Below are positions 11,372 to 21,600 of a stretch of DNA of 64,000 nt, piece after piece. A program made the position numbers and the translations under genes. The notes beneath the pieces are model-generated. The model searched no databases, had not been told where the DNA came from, and saw nothing but the letters and a program-made list of their open reading frames with translations. The DNA lies in the NCBI GenBank assembly GCA_033239125.1, contig BSWB01000005.1, positions 98,765,994-98,829,993 on the forward strand, given 5' to 3'. The stretch is from Fagopyrum homotropicum (Eukaryota; Streptophyta; Magnoliopsida; Caryophyllales; Polygonaceae). Position 1 is the stretch's first letter. The number at the start of each line of letters is the position of its first letter.

Positions 11372-12881
11372 TGATAGGTGATGGAATCACTATCATTTAA
11401 GGTAGTTTTTAGAGTTTTTTTATTGCATTAGTGTCGGTTTATGCTACTAACTCCTTGGTCCAGAAGAAGAAGATCAAAAGAAGCTAAGGAAGGAGTTATA
11501 AGCACTTAGGAGCAAAGATCGATCAAGAAGCAAAGTTTTTGTTGCTCCACCGCCCCCGCGGGCCCTTACAGCCGTCCCAGCAAGTGACACTTCCCACTGA
11601 AGAGCTCCCAGCACCTTCACCAGCGCCGGCCAAGATGCAGGTCACCGCCCTTGCGCCACCCATCGGCGCCCCTGCGGTGACTTGCCTTGACAAGACGAAG
11701 GCCAGCTCCCCTGCGCCTCCCACTACGCCCTGCCTGCGCCTCGCCTTGGGAGTTGGAAGGCAAAGAGTTTGTGTCACCGCCCCTGCGTTGGCCTTAAAGG
11801 CGTCCCTGCGCCTTGACATCAGCAAGAAGGCGAAAGGCTAAACGTTGAAGTGCATTAAAGATCCGCCTAGCGGAGTTGTGTAGCCGCCCCAGCGGTTATG
11901 AAGAAGATCAACCGATTCTTCCTAAACCGCCCCTGTGGGTCCTGAAGGCCGCCCCTGCGGTTTGACGCCAGAAGCTTTGCTCCGGCTGTTTACACCACCT
12001 TTATGGCATTAAAGGTGACTGTTTTAGGCCGGCTATTTACTCCTAATTAAGTGTCTTTTGTAGTATTAATAGTCCATGGCTGATTGCTAGAATAATCCAT
12101 GCTTTTCCCCACAAAAATCCATTTTAGACTTGAGTTTTCCATTGTAATGAGTTGCTAACTCCCTTGCTACATTGGGTTGGTTTGAAGCTGCTTTGTTGCT
12201 TTGGTTGTAAGTTCTTTTAATATAAGTTGTTGTTCAGTAATGCTTTGTGTTTCCTTGATCTCCATTGTTTAATTGCATGTTAACTATTACTTGAGATTGA
12301 TCACCTTAGGTTCTAAAGTGCATGTAAACAACTAGGATTAATAGGTTCCGGGTTCGGGTCTTTAATCTAGTAGCAACTTTAAGTAATAACGGGTTGTAAT
12401 TACTTAAAGAAAAGGAACACAAATATAAAGATAAGTTTAACGGTTTTAATCTTCTCTTTATATCCCTTAGTCTTTGTTTGAATGCTAACTTATTATTTGT
12501 TCTTGTAGGTTACGGGACTTTAATAGGTTAAGTTGTGTTGATGCCGGTTGGCTCAACACATATGTATGATCGAGACGGGAGATTACTTCAAAACTTGTAA
12601 AAGGAATACACCAAAGTAGCAATTGCATGCTTAGAATCAACCTAGTGTAGATTCACCCATTATTGTCTTATTTGTCGTATTAATCGTTTTCATAAGTTTT
12701 TGTGAATCAATTCAACCAACCCCCCCCCTTTGTGTCACTTGTCATTATAATTGATAATTGCATCTAAAACACCTCAACTCTCTTGGGTTCGACCCTTACT
12801 TAATCACTATACTTGTTCTTAGTGCTAAGTCGGGATTTACTTTTGATTGGGTATAGACGACCATAGAAATACCCCTAGTCA
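11372..12881 (+). repeat. 5' LTR of element C
   Basis: The LTR runs from TGATAGGTGATGG to CCCTAGTCA, with the PBS 6 nt later. It is rich in CCGCCCCTGCGG-type motifs between 11548 and 11965. Where the 3' LTR keeps TATAAATAG (49918-49926), this copy reads TATTAATAG near 12063, a probable loss of the TATA box. The apparent ORFs on both strands at 11523-11841 come from the GC-rich repeats and are not genes. Confidence 0.9.
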
Positions 12882-12886
12882 AATTT

Positions 12887-12904
12887 TGGCGCCGTTGTCA
12901 GGGA
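12887..12904 (+). promoter_or_regulatory. Primer-binding site of element C (tRNA-Asp type)
   Basis: TGGCGCCGTTGTCAGGGA differs at two positions from TGGCGCCGTTGCCGGGGA, the Athila PBS seen in B, D and E. Confidence 0.85.
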
Positions 12905-12951
12905 GTTTTTGTGTTTGATTGTTATTATTGATTATTGGTTTGAACCATTTT

Positions 12952-14232
12952 ATGGTTCAAACCCGTGCTACTAATTCTAGCTTTGCTTCTTTTGATCCAA
13001 AAATTGAGAGGACGCATGGCAACGAAGACAACAACTACAACAAGAGATGGTTGACCGTACTCTTCGTCAACTTATGCAGCCCACTTTGGCTCAAAACCCT
13101 CTAGCGGTCGCTATACCGGCACTAGGGGAAGGAGTCAACTTTGAGCTCAAACCGGGCCTTATTCACCTACTTCCATCCTTCCATGGGCTAAGTGGTGAAG
13201 ACCCCATCAAGCACCTTGGGAAGTTCCACACCGTTTGTATGAGCATGAAGCCGGCCAACATTACCTAAGAACAAATCAAGATGAGGGCATTCGGCTTCAC
13301 ACTCAAGGATTTGGCGGATGATTGGTATTACCACCTTCCATCTGGGAGCATTGACACTTGAGAAAACCTTCACAAAGCGTTTTTGGAGAAATACTTTCCA
13401 GCTAAAAAGGCCAATAGCTTGAAGAAAGCTATAAGCAACATCGAGCAAGAGGCAACCGAAAATCTCTATGAGTACTTCGAAAGGTTTTACACGCCTCCAA
13501 TCCAGTTGTCCTTTCCATGGATATTCAACTCAAGATCTAGTCTTGTACTTGTACAATGGCTTGCTAGACAATGAAAGGAGGATCGTCGATGCGGCTTGCG
13601 GAGGTAATATTCTTAACTCTACTCCTGACCTTGCTTTGGAAGAGATACAGGAACTAGCGGAAGGGACTCGGAACTTTGGAAGGACCCCGGCTAAGAAAGG
13701 AGTTCATGCCGTGAGTTCCGGGAAGAACGAGATTTCCACCGAGCTAGCGGAACTGAAGGAAATGGTGAAGAGGCTAACACTTATGGGAACACCGCAACAG
13801 CTAAAAGCTTGTGGAGTTTGTGCTGACCCATATCATCCAACGGACATGTGTCCACAAGCTCAAGATGACGATGCTGAAGTAAACACAATGGGTTATGGAC
13901 AACCACAGCAGCAAAGACCTAGGAACGATCCCTATGCACAGAATTTCATGCCAAATTGGCGTGACCAACAGAATTTTTGTTGGAGGGATCAACAAAACCA
14001 ACAACAGCAGCCCCGCCAAGGTAAGTATCACTCAACTGAAGATATGCTACATGTTTTGACTAAACACTTTGCTACTCATGTCCAAACAATAGAATCAAGC
14101 ATCAAGAACCTTGAGAAGCAGGTTGGTCAAATGGCGGAAGCCATTACAAGAATTGAAACTAGGGCCTCCGGAGGATTACCATCGCAAACGGTCATAAACC
14201 CAAAAGGCATGCAGGAAGAGGTCCAAACATAG
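12952..14232 (+). pseudogene. gag: Element C gag, broken
   Basis: The reading begins near MVQTRATNSSFASFDP. A retrotransposon gag core follows in changing frames (GLSGEDPIKHLGKFHTVC, MRAFGFTLKDLADDWYYHLP, FLEKYFPAKKANS, YEYFERF). TAA at 13266-13268, TGA at about 13360 and further frameshifts break it. From 13468 the frame is open to 14232 and contains a CCHC-type knuckle (CGVCADPYHPTDMC), a Gln-rich stretch and a coiled-coil end (IKNLEKQVGQMAEAI). Gag ends in a normal stop and the post-pol box follows about 20-60 nt later, so pol is cleanly absent rather than decayed. This gag is clearly different from that of A, B and D. Confidence 0.85.
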
Positions 14233-14736
14233 AGGAAGAGTCCTTACGTCGAGCCAACGACGTAAAACAAAGGCGCTAATTCGGGAGGCAACCCGAAGGA
14301 ATAAGAAGAGGAGCTCCTGTCAAGAAAACCGCCCCTGCGGCTCTAAGTCCCGCCCCTGCGGCGACACCCCTGGCCAGCGCCACCCCCAGCGCTGGGCCTG
14401 CGTCTGCTCACATAGGTCACCGTCCCCCGCGGTGCCAACCCTACGCCCCTGCGGCGGCCACCCTTGACATGCACCCTTAGCTCCGCCCCCGGCGCTGAGG
14501 CTGCGTACCCCCCCTCTCTTGTCACCGCCCCCGCGGCGACACACACCGCCCCTGCGGTACAGTTAAGGAAAGAAAAAAAATACACTTCCCAAAAATAACC
14601 TACATCTACCACCTTCCCCACTCCCTCTCCATTCACTCTGCAAAACCTAGCCGCTCATCCACTTACCCCCTTGCGCCCTCCAGCACCTCATCACCACCAC
14701 CTCGACGCGCCCCTTGCGCCACCTCCGGCAACCCAG
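14233..14736 (+). other. Element C spacer with GC-rich palindrome array (left half)
   Basis: No gene. After the AGGCAA hairpin comes a dense array of CCGCCCCTGCGG-type motifs at about 14325-14560, then a C-rich stretch. The segment is cut at 14736 by element B and continues at 25932. ORFs here on the reverse strand reflect GC-rich repetition. Confidence 0.65.
14280..14297 (+). promoter_or_regulatory. Post-gag AGGCAA hairpin (element C), covarying
   Basis: TTCGGG-AGGCAA-CCCGAA keeps the loop and 6-bp stem of the A, D and E hairpin while two base pairs are changed on both sides (C-G to T-A and T-A to C-G). This supports a functional RNA stem. Confidence 0.65.
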
Positions 14737-16574
14737 TGTCCACGCTAGGATGTAGCACAAAAAAATCTTTACATTTATAACTCGAACTAAATCCTAAACT
14801 ACCTAGCGAAACCCGCAGTGTACGGGACGTTTGTAGTAGGGATAGTATTCCGAGGTCGAACACAAAGACTAAGGTGAGATTGATTCGATTAGTGATTAAG
14901 TCTAGTGAAGATCTAGATAAAGAAAAAAAAAAAAAGAAAGAAACAAAGAAATGAAAAATCTCAATTGTTTTTGGTTGGTTTTCGGTGATCAATCAAAGAT
15001 CACAAATCATGCGAAATATAATAATTCAACTAAGCTAACAAATCAACGCAAACAAACAAGCAAAAATACAAGATATAGATCAAAGAAAGAAAAGACGGAT
15101 TCTAGGGTTTGGAAGTTCCGGTTATGGCATAGGACTCAAGCTATCTATTCGTTCCTTGGATTAACTATGTTAGGGTTAAGTGTTTCTAAATTGGGATCAA
15201 TCACCGGGTAGGTCTCATGGTCCGCTAGTCCATTTCCGAGGTCTCATCACCGGGTAAGTCTCTAAGAACCTAAGGGACGGAATTTTACTCAAACCGGATG
15301 GTTATCTAAAGATCCAACCTATCCTCACCGGGTAAGTCTCGGAAGGGTTAGTCCTAAGCTACCATCCAGCACACTTAATCCAATGGCGGCTTATTAGGCT
15401 CACCACTACCTAAGGTTTGTTATCTTTGGAATCTAAGAGTAAGGATTACCGGGAAAGTCTCGCCTAACACTTAGTTGCTAACACTAGGTCACCCTAGGAT
15501 AGATTTAACTCAACAAACACTTAGGATTTCAACATTCTAACAATCTAAGACTAGATCCACCGAACCAGGGAAAATCACGGTTTGTTCTACCTAAACCACG
15601 GCCGTGGTTTGACAAGAACCAACCGTGATTCCTAACAGAGGCTAAGTTTATGCACACAAGTCATCCAAAGATAAATCTAAGTCCGTCCTATCATAGCCCT
15701 AGCCATAACCATCCTTTCCTTACCCTAGAACCACATCTATTTAGCCTACAACGTTCATAATAGAAATCGAAATAAACAAACATAAAATCATGACATCCAT
15801 TTGCAAGATGATGAAGGAAAAGAGATGAACAAGTGAACTAAAACAAAACCAAGCTGAAAATAGAATTAGAGTAACTCACAATCCTTCTTAAAGAAGGTTC
15901 AAATGGTTCATACAACTCTAGAAATAGAATCCGGAATTCTTCACTACAAAAACTATCAAGGTGTGGTAATGGTGTGTGTTCTTCTTCTCCTCTTCAATGG
16001 AGCTCTTCTTCTTCCTTTTTTGGCACTTTCCTTCCTAGAAAGACTTCCTTTTGAGAGAGTATTTTTGATTGGAAGATTTTGATAATGGAGAGCTGCTCCA
16101 AGATGCCCTTCTCAGCCAATGAAGGACCACTTTTATAACAAATTTTTGCATGAGCTGGCCATGAGAGTCGTGGCACAGCTGTCACAAGAATCTGGCAAAA
16201 TCCACGGGTAGAACCACGGTCGTGGTCTTGGTCTAGACCGTGGTTTGCTCCAGAAGCTTCTTCTAGGCTCGTTGAGCCATGGTTTGATGCATGGCTTGTG
16301 TTGGCAAGGTTCCATGAGTCCTCCTTAGCCTTTAGCTTGTGTCCTAATGAATCCGAGGGTGTGTCATCTAGATGAACGATCCTCCAACATATCGTTTTAG
16401 CTCCTAAATCTCCCGAAATACCTATAAAGCAACGCACAAGTCCGTGTAGACGTCTATCTCGACAAAGTACGTGAATTGAGTGCAAACGTCGTGAACTATT
16501 GCTAAACCATGCATGAATGAGTGAGAAATCTATCTAAATGATTACCTAAAACTAAGCAATAAATCGTGTTATTA
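14737..16574 (-). repeat. 3' LTR of element B (1838 bp)
   Basis: The LTR holds a TATA-like TTATAAAAG at 16130-16138, palindromes at 15596-15607 (CCACGGCCGTGG between CACGGT and ACCGTG half-sites) and 16214-16225, and four copies of a GAGACTTACCCGGTAA-like motif (15201-15216, 15247-15262, 15325-15340, 15446-15461). The CCCGTACACTGCGGG motif lies near the U5 end. ORFs in it mirror those in the other LTR and are not genes. Confidence 0.92.
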
Positions 16575-16590
16575 AAATACCCCATACTTA
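16575..16590 (-). promoter_or_regulatory. Polypurine tract of element B
   Basis: On the minus strand AAGTATGGGGTATTTT ends at the LTR start. Confidence 0.75.
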
Positions 16591-16593
16591 AGG

Positions 16594-16613
16594 TTTGCTC
16601 GTCCCCGAGCAAA
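16594..16613 (-). promoter_or_regulatory. Pre-PPT hairpin (element B), covarying
   Basis: TTTGCTCG-GGGA-CGAGCAAA on the minus strand is a perfect 8-bp stem, 9 bp with the flanking G-C. It ends 19 nt before the LTR. Compared with A, D and E, two pairs changed on both sides and the GGGA loop is kept. Confidence 0.75.
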
Positions 16614-16614
16614 C

Positions 16615-18149
16615 TCCCAACTATAGACTAAGAGATAACATGATTTATGTATGCAGAAAAATGGCAAAATCTTTTTGGTTTTGTGCTTCTACTATTGGAT
16701 CACCTTCAAAGTCATGTTTCATGGCAATGGATAAGCAATCACGCATCAAATAATTGAAGGCATGAAAAGACAATTGTACTTAGCTCAAAAGCATGCATGA
16801 GATGTAAAAATGAAGAAACCAAGAAGATCGAGAGCATATCCAATCTAGATTACTAAGTCTTACAAACATGCAAATAGGTCATAAGGTCTTGTAAAATAAA
16901 AGGCTAAGAAACGTTGTGATTAGGTGGGGATTTTTCTAGGTTATGTGATGCTAATCCGGGAATGGAACTAACTCCACAATCTTGTCCTCGATCAACTTCC
17001 CTCAAGTGTATATTTTTCTCTATCTTTTCCTTCTTTTCTTTTCTTTTCTTTAACTTATTTTTGAGACAATGGCATTGGTGTACAAAAGCCAAAACCTTGG
17101 TGATTAGCCGTCCTCGGGCTTTTTCTTAGTTTTCGAGGTGCATCCACACCGGGCACACATACCAAAGCTCGTTAGGACTATTGGTTTATTTGACTTTGGC
17201 AAGGCACCAACACCCGATTATGTGAAGTGTACCGAGTTACTTGTCATTTAAACCAACGTCCCCAAACCTATATTTTTGCCTACACTTTTCACAACAAATT
17301 CAGCATTTTATGCATGATATTCTTTTCATCAACAACTTCACCCCACACTTGCTTTTCACACACATCAACACACTAGCATGCTCCTATTCCCGGATGGGTT
17401 AAAAGAGGTCAACTTTATCTCAATTGAGGTGCTCAAGCAATCATGATTAAGATGAGAAGTAGAGAAAGATGAATTGCCTTATTCATTCCTAGATGGTATG
17501 CAAGAACTATCATGTAATTTCGATCTTCAATACTCAATCATTTCTAGGCAAACATCATGATCACAAATCATTCATAGAATTCAAGAGAAGTACTTCATGT
17601 CCACATATGCATTCATCAATCCTAACACATGAGGCCATCCATAGCCAATTCACAAGACAAGATTCATCATTAGGATCATATCCAAGCCTAGAAAGCACAA
17701 AATTTTTTAAATTTTCTGATTTTTTGGAATTTTCGAAATATGTATGTACAATGCAAGACATGTGAAGATTTTAAGCTATCCTAGATGCTCATCATGCAAA
17801 GGATCATGCAAACCCCACCCCATACTTAGAAACACATTGTCCCCAATGTGTAAATGAAGTAAGGAAGAGTGAAAGAAGGTTCTCACAATGTAAAATGGTT
17901 TGCTTCGGTATTTGGGATTTCTCAAGTGAATCGATGTTGGATGATCCTATCAACCATGGTAGAGAGCTCTAAGTATCATCAAAGGGTCGGGACCCGCGCT
18001 AGGCACCGCTAGCCGTCCAAGTTCCGCGTTCGCTCCACCCATAATTGATGAGGGGTTCATCATCATCATTCCTATGTCAAGCAAGGCTTCCAATGCCACT
18101 AATACTATAGCACACACAAAGTAGACAAAACACACAAAGATAGAAAAAT
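16615..18149 (-). other. Element B region between pol and polypurine tract, no ORF-1
   Basis: No gene. It corresponds to the 3' untranslated region of A, D and E; the conserved block is recognisable at 17095-17276 (reverse) though more diverged. The ORF-1 gene found in A, C and D is missing. Small ORFs here are short and resemble nothing I know. Confidence 0.7.
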
Positions 18150-18659
18150 CTAAATCAAAAGCAAAACAAGAAAGGGGAAAAACGTTACCAATGGGTTGCC
18201 TCCCACCAAGTGCTTCTTTAAGGTCATTAGCTTGACCAAACTCGGGAGCGCATATTCAAGGTAAAGTGGGGCAATCATATCCACCGGAGCTCCCGGGATA
18301 TACTTCTTCAACCGGTGCCCGTTTACCTTAAAGTTTTCACAATGTTCCCCTCCTATCTCAATAGCTCCATGGGGAAAGATCTTCTTCACCACATATGGCC
18401 CGGTCCATCTTGATTTGAGCTTTCCGGGAAAGAGCCTTAGCCTTGAGTTGAAGAGAAGGACAAGATCTCCTTCACTCAACTTCTTGGGGATGATCCTCTT
18501 GTCATGCCATCTTTTGGTTCTCTCCTTGTAAATTCGGGCGTTCTCATAAGCATCCAACCGGATCTCCTCGAGGGCATTCAATTCAAGCAATCTCTTTTCT
18601 CCCGCCTCTTTGAGATCAAAATTTAGCCACTTAATGGCGCAATAAGCTCTATGCTCCAT
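18150..18659 (-). pseudogene. pol: Element B integrase C-terminal domain, separated by a frameshift
   Basis: The open stretch of 169 codons (MEHRAYCAIKWLNF..., KLKSRWTGPYVVKKIFPHGA) continues pol after a one-base deletion near 18680. The end is odd: where D stops just after APIYLL, B reads on through the conserved post-pol box and AGGCAA hairpin for about 35 codons. So the normal pol stop has been lost as well. Confidence 0.85.
18192..18205 (-). promoter_or_regulatory. Post-pol AGGCAA hairpin (element B)
   Basis: TGGG-AGGCAA-CCCA on the minus strand is extended by G-U pairs on both sides. It lies inside the run-on reading frame because the usual pol stop is lost. Confidence 0.55.
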
Positions 18660-18661
18660 CT

Positions 18662-21600
18662 CTACCAGAAGGTGGCAAGACTTGCATAGACCAACTTGTA
18701 AGGAGTGGTGCCAATCGGTGTCTTGAAGGCGGTTCTATATGCCCATAAGGCATCATTGAGCCTCATAGCCCAATCTTTTCTCGTCCTAGAGACCGTCTTC
18801 TCAAGAATGGCCTTGATCTCCCGGTTGGAGATCTCCACTTGGCCACTAGTTTGGGGATGGTAAGGTGTCGCCACCTTATGAGTCACCCCATACTTAGCCA
18901 AAAGCGCTCCAAAGTTCCTATTTGTGAAGTGCTTCCCTCCATCACTAATGATCACCCTTGGTGTACCAAACCTAGGGAAGATCACTCGGTTGAAGAACCG
19001 CACCACCACTTTAGTATCATTTGTAGGAGAGGCGATTGCCTCCACCCATCTTGACACATAGTCCACCGCCAATAGGATGTAGAGATTGCCACATGAAGAA
19101 GGGAATGGTCCCATGAAGTCCACACCCCACACATCAAATATTTCGACTTCTTGGATGTTGTTCAAGGGCATTTTATTCCTCCTTGAGATGTTGCCCGTCC
19201 TTTGGCAAGCATCACACGCCGCTACAAAAACTTGCACATCTCTAAACAAGTTAGGCCAATAAAAACCGGATCGTAATACCTTTGCACACGTTTTGTGTGA
19301 GCTAGCATGACCTCCACATGGTAAGGAGTGACAATGCCGGATCACACTCTCCACTTCATCTTCCGGTATGCATCTTCTAAACATTCCATCCGGCCCTCTC
19401 TTGAATAGAAGTGGTTTACTCCAATAGTAGTGCCTCACATCATTGAAGAACTTCTTCCTTTGTGCATATGTCAATCCGGGAGGCACTTCCTCACACACTA
19501 AGTAGTTTACGATGTCGGCAAACCATGGCTCGCTTCCGCTAGACACTTGGAACAAGCATTCCTCCACCATTTGTAATTGCTCATCCCGGAATGAGTCATC
19601 AATTGGGATGTCATCTCTTTCAAGCTCTAATAGTGGGAGTCTACTAAGGTGATCCGCCACTGAGTTCTCGGATCCCTTCTTGTCCCGGATTTCCAAATCA
19701 AATTCTTGTAGAAGAAGGATCCACCGAATCAACCTAGGCTTGGCATCCTTCTTGGTAAGTAGATAACGGATCGCAGCATGATCCGTATAAACTATGACCT
19801 TCGCTCCAACAAGATATGAGCGGAACTTCTCAAATGCATACACAACCGCTAGCAACTCCTTCTCGGTGGTAGCATAATTGAGTTGGGCATCATCTAGCGT
19901 TTTACTAGCATAATAAATGGCATGAGTGCGCCCATCTTTCCTTTGCCCTAAAACAGCCCCAACGGCTACATCGCTTGCATCACACATGATCTCAAATGGT
20001 AAACTCCAATCCGGAGGTTGCATGATAGGTGCGGAGACCAAGGCGTTTTTCAACCTACAAAAAGCCTCAAGACAATCTTTGGAAAAGACAAAATCAACAT
20101 CCTTCATTAGTAGGTTAGTGAGAGGCTTAGAAATTTTAGAGAAGTCTTGAATAAACCTCCGGTAAAAACCGGCATGCCCTAAGAAACTCCTTACCCCCTT
20201 CACCGAGGTAGGTGGCGGCAACTTCTCTATCGTTTCAATTTTGGCCCTATCAACCTCAATGCCGCGGTTAGACACCAAGTGTCCTAACACAATGCCTTCA
20301 CTTACCATGAAGTGGCATTTTTCCCAATTCAAGACAAGATTTGTCTCCTCACATCTTTGTAATACTAATGACAAGTTAGCCAAGCAATTATCAAAGGAAG
20401 AACCATAAACAGAGAAATCGTCCATAAACACTTCCATGATATTTTCTATGTATTCCGAAAAGATAGCCATCATACACCTTTGGAAGGTGGCGGGTGCATT
20501 ACAAAACCCAAATGGCATTCTCCTATATGCAAAAGTACCCCATGGACATGTAAAGGTTGTTTTCTCTTGGTCATCGGGGTGGATAGGGATTTGGAAGAAT
20601 CCACTATAGCCATCTAGATAGCAAAAATGAGAGTGTTGAGCTAACATTTCTAGCATTTGGTCAATGAAGGGGAGAGGGAAGTGATCTTTCCTAGAGGCCA
20701 TGTTCAATTTCCTATAATCAATGCACATCCTCCACCCCGTAACCGTTCTAGTCGGGATTAGTTCATTGTTCTCATTAGTCACTACGGTCATCCCACCCTT
20801 CTTAGGAACTACATGAACGGGACTAACCCACTTACTATCCGAGATAGGGTAGATAATTCCCGCATCTAGCAACTTAATGATTTCCTTTTTGACTACCTCT
20901 TTCATTATAGGATTCAATCTCCTTTGATGTTCAATAGAGGGTTTATGATTATCTTCCATCATTATCGTATGCATGCACAAAGAAGGTTTTATGCCAACCA
21001 AATCATCAATAGTATAGCCTATGGCTTTCCTATGCAATCTTAGTTCATGCAACAACTTAGCAAGTTCATCATCACTCAAGCATGCATTCACAATTACCGG
21101 ATATGTAGAATCAATACCAAGGAAAACATACTTTAAATAAGAGGGGAGGGGTTTGAGTTCAAGTTTAGGAGGACCTTTATCGGTTGGAGACGATCCAAAT
21201 AATGTTGGATGAGATGAATCCAAAGCAAATGAAGACCCTCCAAGGCTCCTAGAAGCTTGATCATCATCAAGGGCTGATCCAGGGGAAACCACGGCTGGAA
21301 CCACGGTTTTCTCAACTTCCACGGCCGTGGTTCTTGCCAAGCCTGCTTCTCGGAGTTGTCCAGAGAGTTTGACGGCCGTGGAACATAAATCTCGACCGTG
21401 GAACTTGCAGCTGTTCAACACCTCTTCGTGGCCTTCAAATCCTACTCTTGGCTCCTCTTCTAGTGCTTCCAAGGCCTTGACCTCTTCATTGCAATCCTTC
21501 TCAACACCTTCCTCCATCATACTTAAGGTAAGAACCTTCTCCAAGGGATCCTTGATCAAGATCGAGCTCACAACTTCTCTAGATTCCTCTTGCTCGACTA

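Noticed and set aside
11523..11841. Overlapping 100-codon ORFs on both strands in the C 5' LTR (and their copies at 28268-28621)
   Set aside because: They lie inside an LTR, mirror each other and consist of GC-rich motif repeats translated in two directions.
17493..17765. 90-codon ORF in the B 3' region as a replacement for ORF-1
   Set aside because: No ORF-1 motif, no match in the corresponding region of A, D or E, and an overlapping ORF exists on the other strand.
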